Below are positions 19,601-27,342 of a stretch of 64,000 bases of DNA, in pieces; positions within the stretch are counted from its first letter, which is position 1; every line of letters begins with the position of its first letter. The notes beneath the pieces are model-generated. The model was given only the letters and a program-made list of their open reading frames with translations, was not told the DNA's origin and did not search any database. A program made the translations under genes and the position numbers. Source of the stretch: CALUOB01 sp944322305 (GTDB taxonomy: Bacteria > Actinomycetota > Coriobacteriia > Coriobacteriales > Coriobacteriaceae); the NCBI GenBank assembly GCA_963931605.1, contig OZ007031.1, positions 1,612,001 to 1,676,000 of the forward strand, read 5' to 3'.

Positions 19601-20442
19601 GGATCTTCCTCCGTTGCCGCAAGCAGCCGGTGGATCCACTCAGCGCGAGTCAGCATCTGCTCACCAGGCTCAGCCGGCTCGTCAGTGCCCGGATCCTCAG
19701 GGTTCTCCGGATCGGTAGGCTCTTCGGTGGTGGAACCATCGTCCATAAGGTAGGTAAGCTGCGCCTTAGCAGTGAGCTCTTTGCCATCAACAGTAACAGT
19801 GCGGGTTGCGCTTGCCGTGTGCTGGATGGTTTCGGCGTACGCGGGAGCAGGGCCTACAAGCGCCATCGACGCCGCTACGCCGGCAACCAAAAGGACGGTA
19901 AACGCACCCTTGCGCAGGCGCTTTGCGGCAATAATCGCGGCTACGCCGCCGGCGGCAAGCACAACCGCAAGCGGCAAGGTCCACGCTGCAGCATCGCTCG
20001 TGGTAGGAAGGTTCTTCTCGTCAGGGGTCTGGTTCTTATCAGAATCCTGGTTGTCCGCCCGAGCATTCTCTTCGGTAGACGCCGCGCCGCCCCCGTTGCT
20101 CCCCGCAGTGGCCGCCGTTGTTTTTGCTGAAATCTCGATGACTTGCGTCTCGCCGGGCTCAAGGTCACCAAGCGGCCCCGTGAGACGCTGGCCCTCGGTC
20201 GGCTCAAAACCCTTCGGCAGCTCAACCGTATAGGTCGCATTCTGTGCGACTGCAGAACCGCTGTTCACGACCGTCAGCGTAAACGTTGCGCTCTCGCCCG
20301 CCGCGTAAGCGTCCTTGTCGCTTGAAAGCGACAGCTTGACGGCTTCTTCCGCTGCAGCGCGCTGCGGCAACGCTGTTGTGAGCACGCCCAGCACGGCCGC
20401 CAGCGCCATCACAAGCGCTATCTTTGCTGTTCTCCTCTTCAT
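16639..20442 (-). CDS. Large leucine-rich-repeat surface protein with internal LPXTG-like signal
   Basis: A 1267-aa secreted protein. Residues 1-31 are a signal peptide; 33-105 an Ig-like/CARDB-type domain; 145-149 LPTTS followed by a membrane segment (153-173) and RLRK, i.e. a complete sortase-type signal, but internal. Residues 180-203 form a second signal-like segment ending AYA. Then come a Pro/Glu linker, an SLH-like region (about 262-400), a beta-rich central region (about 470-850) and about 12 leucine-rich repeats (about 880-1173) of the LKSLDVNNNQLKKL type. The C terminus is acidic and has no sorting signal. It is probably an adhesin or cell-surface binding protein. The double signal suggests a fusion of two surface-protein genes. 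A class B sortase is encoded 7 kb away. Confidence 0.85.
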   Translation of the reverse strand: MKRRTAKIALVMALAAVLGVLTTALPQRAAAEEAVKLSLSSDKDAYAAGESATFTLTVVNSGSAVAQNATYTVELPKGFEPTEGQRLTGPLGDLEPGETQVIEISAKTTAATAGSNGGGAASTEENARADNQDSDKNQTPDEKNLPTTSDAAAWTLPLAVVLAAGGVAAIIAAKRLRKGAFTVLLVAGVAASMALVGPAPAYAETIQHTASATRTVTVDGKELTAKAQLTYLMDDGSTTEEPTDPENPEDPGTDEPAEPGEQMLTRAEWIHRLLAATEEDPIAYAEDPFDDVAGHAYEQDILTAYALGILPDNSDAFEPDAAATRDFAFATATLHAGFADTGSALGTADAAESSYPSLLAVAVDEGIAQPDASNKLYPKQGLTQDVADAVSAQVADLRTVEEIPGGEPVMEAVLQDDVIALSDYELQPDGSILVDEADLEQAVAARPAAASTNSVARAVPTLQVGQKIVVRGNENDLEGEAGTVASFEPVARGLYRIDVNQTDDPGFVYREITIRKKGAKGISGDFEPVDGVQVTSSSETAAASASSRKTTLEAIDFDIADLKIEAVGTLKGKLHLVPSVDVDFKWSAGSIKKCKVVADLDGYLDVNFDIQPIEDTPVDLLKEPLTLNIGYGFNIAFMPKLVVGASGEVSLRVDIDQRVGTQYKNGHFQKFNGGKGFSVPDDKEPSLNANLKLGVRPVVSIRLTKIDLCDVDVEVGVNADGVWTPDVDRPVSCLDFSAYVYGKLGVGQNTPWMQKVGLELPTFDFWKESTSPLHWHYHFEDGKRTPNDKCTVGDGAVLPENREPTSSDNFLYDVIDNKVYIMGYVGKDASIMIPARIDGKNVVSVNLLGGEYPEGRAVREVSLQKGSKVRDFYTGEYWAQAIDLQELDLSASKKLETVCVGDNGGSDLTEMDLGEGVNLKELRVNGFLEELDISDYNALEEVDLSWNDLTKLTVGKLPNLKSLDVNNNQLKKLNVSGCPKLEELDCSYNLLTALDVSACPELVTLSCGYGKFNAKTLEKLTLNNPKLRSLDADLTKLTELDLSSCGNIETVDAQLSELTSIDLTGCKNLKSLWINSNDIGAIDLSDCVSLEELCCGANSLGTLDVSACKNLRVLDCWGCDLDQLDVSGNAKLEELDCGHNNLTELDISANPNLVTLKCAENPIEDTSALEEWMAVDGHTGELPESAPNEDAPVETDGAAEVEALSLDAAGADESVDSQALTNDSAGAETSNEDAAADLMAKQSGQPEDAQRDGNTFDAEETELPLAA

Positions 20443-20569
20443 ACCCGAGCCCTTCTGCCAATGGGGAACATCCTGAAAGGTGCATGAATGTAGATAATTT
20501 TCTCACCATAGGCCCCTGAGCAGGGAGAACAGCGAGTGCACGTTGTTACATAAAACCGACCAGTTATGA

Positions 20570-21090
20570 CATGTTGGGGCCGTGCGGGTGGGTGTTGGTG
20601 AGTTGCGGGCGGTCGCTTGGGCGCGGCGAAGGTTGGGCGGACGGCACAGCCCGGACCGCCGGGGACGACTCCACCCGCCTGAGCGCGTCTGAGCGATGCC
20701 AACTGGTCAAAACTCCGGCTGCGATGCTGTTTGGCCACGATTCCGCTGCCGACGATATGGCCGGCCGCTTCGACGTTGACGAGCACGACTGGTCGCCTTT
20801 GGCAGGCGCGGCTGGTCGCGGGTTCGACGTTGACAAAGCAGTTGGCCACGGCTCCGGCGCTGGCGGGCGCGGTTGGTCGCGCTTCTGTCGCCGCCGATTT
20901 AGTTAGTCGCGAGCGCGACCCATAAAAGGCGAAATTCCCGGATTTGGATGACGTCTCCGCGGTTAACGCGATATTAGATGACGTCGGAGCGTTCAACCGA
21001 GGGCCTTCATGTCGCCGAAGCGGGCAACCGGAGCTTGCGCGTCGTTTCCGCGGGCAACCGCGACCGCGTAACTGCGGCCGCCCTGCCCGA
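20570..21090. repeat. Bidirectional ~30-bp degenerate repeat array B
   Basis: On the plus strand ATGACG/ATGTCG anchors occur at 20948, 20978, 21009 and 21039, each followed by GCGGGCAACCG-like blocks. To the left, the inverse block (TGGTCGC, TTGGCCA) recurs at 20789, 20812, 20842, 20872 and 20902, mostly 30 bp apart. The switch of orientation is at about 20931-20947 around ATTCCCGGATTT, close to the TCCCGGAAT centre of arrays C and D. The array occupies most of the 20443-21186 spacer, where no gene is seen. Confidence 0.7.
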
Positions 21091-21186
21091 CCCGGCCCAG
21101 CCCGCCACGCACAAAACAGCACCGGTCCGCCGCGAGCAACCGCAGCGAGCCGGGGCCGTAAACGCCCTTATCACCCAACCGACAAG

Positions 21187-21783
21187 CTAGATGCCGGAGG
21201 CCATCTCGTCGGCGCTGAGCTCGCGCACCTCCCGGTAATACACGTGCTCACCAGCGCACTTCTTGCAGTACACGTGCCCGTCGCGCTCGACCGCGCGGCC
21301 GTCGTGCACGCGCTCACCGCACTTCTCGCACACCGCGGTCTTGCGCGGCTTGCCCGGCAGGTCACACTCGGTAAGGTCGGGCAGCTCGATCTCGTGCACG
21401 CGGAACATCTGCGCGTCGGTGTACGGCGCGTAAAAGTCCACGTAGCTCTGGTCTTTGGGACAACGCGGCACGTCGGAGCGCTGCGAAATGCGGATGGCGC
21501 GACCCGAGGCGATGTCGTAAAAGCTCGCGCTCATGATGCCGTAGTCGAACCACTTGAGCCGGCGGCGACCCAGCTTGCAGTTGGCCACCGAGCAGATGGC
21601 GTCCGCCAGGCAGCGGTCGCACTCCACGAAGGCAATGAGGTCGCGGTACGTGTCGGCATCGTCGATATGGAAGTAGCTGAGCGCCAGCCGCGCAATGCGC
21701 GTTCCGATGTACTGGCCGCCGCACAGGTGCCCGTGGTAGGCCACCGCGCGGTCAAGATCCTCCTGCAACGTGCGCTTGAGCAT
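21187..21783 (-). CDS. FmdE-family protein with C-terminal zinc ribbon
   Basis: A 198-aa cytoplasmic protein with an FmdE domain (formylmethanofuran dehydrogenase subunit E, PF02663) at residues 1-145, including GHLCGGQYIG (18-27) and ECDRCLADAIC, and a C-terminal two-CxxC zinc ribbon (CEKCGERV, YCKKCAG; about 150-178). FmdE domains occur in bacteria that lack methanogenesis, often near molybdenum or tungsten enzyme genes; their biochemical job is unclear. The ATG at 21781-21783 follows AAGGAGGG. It is flanked by two repeat arrays and appears to be transcribed alone. A MoaE-like protein is encoded 6 kb away, so a link with molybdenum metabolism is possible but only inferred. Confidence 0.82.
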   Translation of the reverse strand: MLKRTLQEDLDRAVAYHGHLCGGQYIGTRIARLALSYFHIDDADTYRDLIAFVECDRCLADAICSVANCKLGRRRLKWFDYGIMSASFYDIASGRAIRISQRSDVPRCPKDQSYVDFYAPYTDAQMFRVHEIELPDLTECDLPGKPRKTAVCEKCGERVHDGRAVERDGHVYCKKCAGEHVYYREVRELSADEMASGI

Positions 21784-21874
21784 GAAATGCCCTCCTTACT
21801 GGCTGCGTATGTGCTGGAACGAGCATAACAGAACGGCGGGCAGGCGCGGTCCGCTACCCGTCCCGCTCGCGGTG

Positions 21875-22320
21875 CAAATTCATCTCGACAGGTACGGAAG
21901 CATCACGGTGTATCGGGGCGATCCTGCACCTTCTTCTCGACAGATGCACGCTGCATGAGGCTGCCAGGGCGCAAACAGTTGCATCTGTCGAGAAGAACGT
22001 GGCGAAAGGGCACTCCTGGTGTCTCGAGGTTTGCACCTGTCGAGAAGAGTTCGCAGAAAACGCCGCGAAACCGTCATGCTCCTTGCATCTGTCAAGTGAA
22101 ATGTACGAAGCCCATCCGCAGGAGGACCGTCGCTTGTGTCTGTTGAGAAGAATGTGCAACAGGAGCCAGCGGGGGCGCCCCGCCCTAGCGCCTATCGAGA
22201 AGCATGCGCGGCGAGGGTGCATGAGGACGTTTCACCCCGTACCTGTTGAGTGAAATGCGCGGCGAGGGCTTGCAACGGGCTCCCCGCCTTGCACCTGCCG
22301 AGAAAAGCGCGCGGCGCGCC
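21875..22320. repeat. Array F: nine units at 51-52 bp spacing, two inverted
   Basis: The core CTGTCGAGAAG-like motif occurs on the plus strand at 21985, 22037, 22089, 22140, 22192, 22243 and 22295 and on the minus strand at 21884-21891 and 21936-21943. Spacing is 51 or 52 bp throughout. Flanking bases are partly conserved too: TTGCACCTGTCGAGAAGA followed by GTGC and sometimes GGCGAGG. About half of each period is not conserved. The spacer 21784-22457 between the FmdE-type gene and purN contains no gene that I can support. Confidence 0.85.
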
Positions 22321-22457
22321 GGCGAACCGCATCGTCTGCAACGCAACGCGCGGCCGGGCGCCCTTGCCAGCACCCGACCGCGCGCTGCGTTGCGCATAAC
22401 CCTCCTCAGCGCCATGCGCCAAATTAAGCACGGCCTAATTTGGCGCACGCGCAGCAG

Positions 22458-23381
22458 CTACGCCTCGTTTATCGCCACCCTAAGGTCTTCGCACACGTGC
22501 ACGCGACCCTCGGACAGCAGCCTCACCACGTGCGGGTACAGACGGTGCTCGACGGCGTGGATGTGCTCTTCCAGCTCGTCAACCGTCCAACCCTCCTCCA
22601 CGCGCACGGGCTCCTGCGCGATGATGGGCCCCTGGTCGTACACGGCGTTGGCAAAGTGCACGGTCACGCCGGTGATCTTGACGCCGCGATCGTAGGCGTC
22701 CTGGATGCCGTGCGCACCCTGGAAGCTGGGCAGCAGCGCCGGATGGATGTTCACCACGCGGTTGGGCCACAGCGCCAGCAGCGGCGTGTGCACCATGCGC
22801 ATGTAGCCGGCCATGATGACGTACTCGGCGCCCACGCGCTTGAGCTCGGTGGCGATAACCTCGTCGGCGTCCCACGGGTCCGCCGCGTAAATCTCCTTGG
22901 AAAGGGCCAGCGTCTGGATGCCGGCCTTGGCTGCGCGCTTGAGGCCCGCCGCGTCGGGGCGGCTGGACACCACGAGCACGATCTCGGCGTTGAGGTTGCC
23001 CGCAGCGATCTCGTCGATAAGCGCCTGCAGGTTGGTGCCCGAGCCAGAGATGAGCACGCCGATCTTGAGCGGCGCGAGGTTCTCGCCCGCCTCGCGCGCT
23101 GCAACACGGGCGGCCTGGATGTCGTTGTTGCTCGGCACCCGCGGCGCGCGCTCCAAACGCTCCAGCAGGTCCTTCAACGCCGCATCGTACCCGGCGTCTC
23201 CGGCCCCGGCGCTGGCCACCGCCGCAGCGTCCGCGAGCTTATCGCCCGCAACGGCGTTGGCGGCAAGGGCGCGCGCCACTTCGCGCTCGGCCCCGCCAGA
23301 AAAGAACTGTTCGCTCGGCAGCGCCTCGGGCGGCAGCCCGGCCTCCTCAACGGCGCGGCGGTACTCCTCGCTAGCGCTCAT
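22458..23381 (-). CDS. purN: Phosphoribosylglycinamide formyltransferase (GAR transformylase)
   Basis: Transfers a formyl group from 10-formyl-THF to GAR, step 3 of purine synthesis. The catalytic domain (about residues 105-307) shows LKIGVLISGSGTNLQALID, MAGYMRMV, NIHPALLPSF with the catalytic Asn/His, and GVTVHF. The usual PurN is about 190-215 aa; here an extra N-terminal stretch of about 100 residues, Ala-rich and partly helical, precedes it. The start at 23381 overlaps the purM stop by 11 nt, indicating translational coupling, and leaves the extension in frame. If initiation were internal there is no clear ribosome binding site for it, so the extension is probably real. Confidence 0.93.
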   Translation of the reverse strand: MSASEEYRRAVEEAGLPPEALPSEQFFSGGAEREVARALAANAVAGDKLADAAAVASAGAGDAGYDAALKDLLERLERAPRVPSNNDIQAARVAAREAGENLAPLKIGVLISGSGTNLQALIDEIAAGNLNAEIVLVVSSRPDAAGLKRAAKAGIQTLALSKEIYAADPWDADEVIATELKRVGAEYVIMAGYMRMVHTPLLALWPNRVVNIHPALLPSFQGAHGIQDAYDRGVKITGVTVHFANAVYDQGPIIAQEPVRVEEGWTVDELEEHIHAVEHRLYPHVVRLLSEGRVHVCEDLRVAINEA

Positions 23382-24486
23382 CGGCGTACACCACCTTGCC
23401 GCTGCCCGCAACGCAGGTGCCCACGCGGAAGGGCTTCTCGCCCAGCGCCTCAAGCGCGGCGGTTACCGCGTCGGCGTCCTCGGGTGCGCAGATGAGCATG
23501 AGGCCCACACCCATGTTGAAGGTCTTGCACGCCTCGTCAGGGCTAAGGCCGGCCCGCTCGCATATATAGGTGATGACCGGCGGCACGTCCCACGCAAAGC
23601 TGCCGTCGGAAGCGCGGTCAACCACGGCGTCAACGTCGGAGGCCAGCGCGCGGTTGAGGTTCTCGGTGATGCCGCCGCCCGTGATGTGCGCGATGGCGTG
23701 CACCTTGCCGGCGCCCGCGCCGCGCAGCAGCTCCAGGACGGGCTTCACGTAGATGCGCGTGGGGACCAGCAGCGCGTCGGCCAGGCTGGCGCCGCCCAAC
23801 GCTTCGAGCGGCTGCTCCAACTCGGCGCGCTTCTCGGCCGCCTCAGGTGTACCGGGCACGATGCCGTCAACACCGATAACCTTGCGCACCAGCGAGTACC
23901 CGTTGGAGTGGATGCCCGTGGAAGGCAGGCCGACGATCACGTCGCCGGGACGCACGCTGGCCGGGTCGAGCATCTTGGGGCGGTCGACCACACCCACGGT
24001 GAAGCCGGCCAGGTCGTAGTCATCCGGACGCATGACGCCGGGGTGCTCGGCCATCTCGCCGCCCACAAGCGCGCAGCCCGCGAGCTTGCAGCCGTCGGCC
24101 ACGCCCTTCACGATCTTGGCCATGTGCGCGGCCTCGATGTGGCCGATCGCCACGTAATCCAGGAAGAACAGCGGCTCGGCACCGCTGGCCAGGATGTCGT
24201 TGACGCACATGGCCACCAGGTCTTGGCCCACCGTCTCGTGGCGGTCGAGCAGCTGCGCCAGCACGAGCTTGGTGCCCACGCCGTCAGTGCCGCTGATGAG
24301 GATGGGATCCTCCATGTCTTTGAGCGCGGCAGCCGAGAAGAGCCCGCCGAAACCGCCGATGCCGCCGACAACCTCGGGGCGGTTGGTCTCGGCAACCATC
24401 TGCTTGATGGCGTCAACCGCGCGCCCGCCTTCGGCGGTGTCTACGCCAGCGTCCTCGTATGTCACGTGTTTAGGTGTATCGCTCAT
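23371..24486 (-). CDS. purM: Phosphoribosylformylglycinamidine cyclo-ligase (AIR synthase)
   Basis: ATP-dependent ring closure of FGAM to AIR, step 5 of purine synthesis; 371 aa, normal length. Characteristic segments are GGIGGFGGLF near residue 41, DPILISGTDGVGTKL near 60-74, CVNDIL, GGEMAEHPG, GLPSTGIHSNGYSL and AHITGGGI. The ATG at 24484-24486 follows AAAGGA. It overlaps purN. Upstream, the long array E separates it from purF, which is unusual since these genes are commonly tightly spaced; the two may have separate promoters. Confidence 0.96.
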   Translation of the reverse strand: MSDTPKHVTYEDAGVDTAEGGRAVDAIKQMVAETNRPEVVGGIGGFGGLFSAAALKDMEDPILISGTDGVGTKLVLAQLLDRHETVGQDLVAMCVNDILASGAEPLFFLDYVAIGHIEAAHMAKIVKGVADGCKLAGCALVGGEMAEHPGVMRPDDYDLAGFTVGVVDRPKMLDPASVRPGDVIVGLPSTGIHSNGYSLVRKVIGVDGIVPGTPEAAEKRAELEQPLEALGGASLADALLVPTRIYVKPVLELLRGAGAGKVHAIAHITGGGITENLNRALASDVDAVVDRASDGSFAWDVPPVITYICERAGLSPDEACKTFNMGVGLMLICAPEDADAVTAALEALGEKPFRVGTCVAGSGKVVYADER

Positions 24487-24740
24487 CGGCGGTCCTTTCT
24501 GGAGAAGCTCTCAGATAGTCAAATCATAGCAGGTGCGCCGAAGCTGCACGCGCCCGGGCACCAAGTCGCGCGGCGCACATCACTGTCGGCGCTCGGGTTC
24601 TGCGGGGCGGGGGGCGGTGGCTGAGCGAGGGACTGGCGTTTCCGCGGCGGTGGTTTGCCACGACTTGATGCCGACATTGCAACGCGAGCAAACCCGGAGC
24701 CGTGCAACCGTTGCGGGTAAAATGCGCGCTCGTGCAAGCG

Positions 24741-25362
24741 CCGCGGGCGAGAAGTGCATCCATGCGAGTGGCGCGGGCGAGAAGTAAATCCGAACGAGCG
24801 CCGCAGGCGAGAAGTGCTGCTGCTCGAACTGCGCGTGGGCGAAAGACCTGCTTGCACGAACCCCCCCGTGCGCGAAAAGCGTGCTTGCACGAACCTCCTG
24901 TGGGAGAAAGACGTGCTTGTACGAACCTCCGTGCGCGAAAAGCCTGCTCATACGAACGCTGCGCCCGAAAACTGCACTCATACGACGCGTGCGGGCGAAA
25001 AACACAGTCATACGAATCGCCTGGGCGAAAAGAACACTCATACGAAGGGGCGTTTCACCCGGCGCGCAATACTGAACGCATTACCGCTCATTGCAACGGC
25101 GAGAAGAACGCATAGCGGTATATTTCAAGCAGCACTAACCTGAGCCGGCAAGATCGCGACCGTACGAGTGCAATTCTCGCCCAAGCGGCTCGTATGAATG
25201 TAATTCTCGCGCAGGTGGCTCGTATGATCGCGATTCTCGCCCAGAAGACTCGTACGAGCGTGGTTTTAGCCCAAGAGGCTCGTATGAGCGCGCTCTTCGC
25301 GCAAGTGATTCGTATGAGTATGGTTTTCGCCCAAGCGGTTCGTGCGAACGTGCTTTTCGCGC
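24741..25362. repeat. Bidirectional 30-bp degenerate repeat array E between purM and purF
   Basis: Left half: GGGCGA(G/A)AA-type motifs at 24745, 24775, 24805, 24837, 24870, 24902, 24933, 24963, 24993 and 25023, spacing 30-33 bp, each followed by CATACGA-like blocks. Right half: the reverse complement (TTCTCGCCCAAG, CGTATGA) with the TTCTCGC core ending at 25180, 25210, 25240, 25270, 25300, 25330 and 25360, exactly 30 bp apart. Ten units on one side and seven on the other face a non-repeat centre (about 25056-25160) with a small TACCGCT/AGCGGTA stem. The spacer 24487-25469 holds no convincing gene. Confidence 0.87.
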
Positions 25363-25469
25363 GCACAAGCAAGCCGCCCGGCCCCGTGGGATACAGGGCA
25401 AGGGCGGCCAAAAAGCACCATGAGAACAAGCCGCGCGACGCGAGCCGCGACGCGCGACACACGCGCTCC

Positions 25470-27254
25470 TTACTGCGCGTGGCGGGCTTCCCAGCTGTGG
25501 TCGTGCCCCTTCTCTACCACCACGTCGCGCGCGAGCGGCGGGTTCTCCGTGAGGTTGCACGGGTCGTAACCGGGCATGAACTTGTCGCGCCCAAAGCTCT
25601 CGGGAATGGCCACCGGATACACACCGGTAAAGCATGCCGTGCAATACCCGCGCGTCGGGCAGCCCGTGGCAACCGGCGCCAGACGCTCGACAGTCGTCTC
25701 GGCATCAGCCGCGCCTGCCGCCCCGGCCGCGCCGGCGTCAACCGCGCCCGCAGCCCCGGCCTCGGCATCAGCCGCGCCTGCCGCCCCGGTTGCAACGTCA
25801 TCCGTCCCCGCGCCGGCCGCCACCGCGCCCGCAGCGCCGTCCGCGCTCCCGGCGCAACCTCCGCACGACGGCACGCAGGCCAGCAGCCCGTCAACCGAGA
25901 GAAACGCCAGCGAATCCGCCCCGATGTAGGCGCAAATCTCCTCCACGCTCTTGTTGGCGCTGATGAGCTGGCTCTGCACGTCGGTGTCGATGCCGTAGAA
26001 GCACGGCCACACCACCTCGGGGCTGTTGATGCGCACGTGCACCTCGGCGGCCCCCGCCTGGCGCAGCATCCGCACCAGCTGCACCATGGTGGTGCCGCGC
26101 ACGATGGAGTCGTCGATAACCACCAGCCGCTTGCCCGCGATGTTGTCGTGCAAGGGGTTGAGCTTCATGCGCACGCCCATGGCGCGCAGCTCCTGCGTGG
26201 GCTGGATGAACGTGCGCGCCACGTAACGGTTCTTGATGAGCCCCTCGCCAAAGGAGATGCCGGACTCGTGCGCAAAGCCCTCGGCCGGCGGCATGCCGGA
26301 GTCGGGCACGCCGATCACCATGTCGGCGTCCACCGGCGCCTCGTGCGCCAGGCGCCGTCCCATGTCGTAGCGGCAAGCGTACACCGACTTGCCCCCCATC
26401 ATAGAATCGGGGCGCGCAAAGTACACCTGCTCGAAGATGCACTCGGCGCTCTCGCGCGCGGCGGGCACGCCCTGCTCGCTCACCAGGCCGGCCGCGGATA
26501 TGCGCAGGATCTCGCCGGGGCGGATGTCGCGCACGTACACGGCGCCCACGATGTCGAGCGCGCAGGTCTCGCTCGCCACCACCCAGCCGGCCACGCGCGC
26601 GGGGACGCCCTCGCCCTCGGCGTCGTGGGCAAAAACGGCCCCGTCCGCGCCCTGCTCGTCGGCGGGCAGATAGCCCAGCACCAGCGGGCGGATGCCAAAC
26701 GGGTCGCGGAAGGCGTAAAGCGCCTGCTCGTTGATAAGCGCCATGGCGTAGCCGCCGCGCACAAGCTCCATGGTTTTGCGGATGCCCTCGCGCAGGTGGT
26801 GCGACTGCTGCGTGAAGTAGCCGATGAGCTTGGCCGCCACCTCGGAGTCGGAGTTGGAGAGGAAGTTCACCCCCAGGTCGATGAGCTGCCGGCGCAGCTC
26901 GTCGGTATTCACCAGCGTGCCGTTGTGCGCCAAGGCGATAATCACGTCGTTGATGGTGGAGAGGTGCGGTTGCGCCGCCTCCCAGCTCTTGGCGCCCGCT
27001 GTGCCGTAGCGCACGTGGCCCACGGCAAGCTGGCCGGGCAGCGCCGCCAGGTCGGCGTCGGTGAACACCTGCGTCACCAGGCCCATGTCCTTGCGCACGA
27101 GCACCGTGCCGCCGTCGCCCACGGCGATGCCGGCAGACTCCTGGCCGCGGTGCTGCAGCGCGTGCAGGCCGAAGTAGGCCAAGCGCGCCACGTCGCGGTC
27201 CGGGGCGAACACGCCAAAAACGCCGCACTCCTCGTGCAGGTCCTCGTATGCCAT
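25470..27254 (-). CDS. purF: Amidophosphoribosyltransferase with low-complexity insertion
   Basis: Commits PRPP to purine synthesis by making phosphoribosylamine from glutamine. The N terminus MAYEDLHEE is a propeptide; the N-terminal nucleophile is Cys10 (CGVFGVF). The Ntn glutaminase domain is followed by the PRTase domain with VVIDDSIVRGTT. Cys residues for the [4Fe-4S] cluster of the B. subtilis class appear in CVPSCGGC and YCTACFTGVYP. Between these, about residues 469-522 are an Ala/Gly/Asp-rich insertion, giving 594 aa instead of about 475-510. RBS AAGGAG precedes the ATG. The adjacent upstream gene is a sortase rather than another pur gene. Confidence 0.94.
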   Translation of the reverse strand: MAYEDLHEECGVFGVFAPDRDVARLAYFGLHALQHRGQESAGIAVGDGGTVLVRKDMGLVTQVFTDADLAALPGQLAVGHVRYGTAGAKSWEAAQPHLSTINDVIIALAHNGTLVNTDELRRQLIDLGVNFLSNSDSEVAAKLIGYFTQQSHHLREGIRKTMELVRGGYAMALINEQALYAFRDPFGIRPLVLGYLPADEQGADGAVFAHDAEGEGVPARVAGWVVASETCALDIVGAVYVRDIRPGEILRISAAGLVSEQGVPAARESAECIFEQVYFARPDSMMGGKSVYACRYDMGRRLAHEAPVDADMVIGVPDSGMPPAEGFAHESGISFGEGLIKNRYVARTFIQPTQELRAMGVRMKLNPLHDNIAGKRLVVIDDSIVRGTTMVQLVRMLRQAGAAEVHVRINSPEVVWPCFYGIDTDVQSQLISANKSVEEICAYIGADSLAFLSVDGLLACVPSCGGCAGSADGAAGAVAAGAGTDDVATGAAGAADAEAGAAGAVDAGAAGAAGAADAETTVERLAPVATGCPTRGYCTACFTGVYPVAIPESFGRDKFMPGYDPCNLTENPPLARDVVVEKGHDHSWEARHAQ

Positions 27255-27342
27255 CAGTCAAGCTCCTTCGGTGGTGAGGTTCGGTGGTGAGGTCAGCTGG
27301 AATCAGCCAGGGTTGGCCGGGAGCAGCCGGGAGCAGCCGGGG

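Noticed and set aside
20570..21190. Small open frames in the spacer before the FmdE-type gene
   Set aside because: They coincide with the repeat array, have no ribosome binding sites and no conserved motif.
21875..22320. CRISPR array
   Set aside because: Repeats are degenerate and change orientation inside the array, intervals are not unique spacers of the usual kind, and no cas gene is in the window.
24580..25383. Decapeptide repeats (RMSVLFAQ-like) readable on both halves of array E
   Set aside because: Several frames on both strands are open at once, no start with a ribosome binding site exists, and left-half spacing drifts to 31-33 bp, which would break the frame. The periodicity is better explained at the DNA or RNA level.
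25194..27290. 698-codon plus-strand frame across purF
   Set aside because: Antisense to a well-supported gene with normal codon use; its translation has no recognisable domain.
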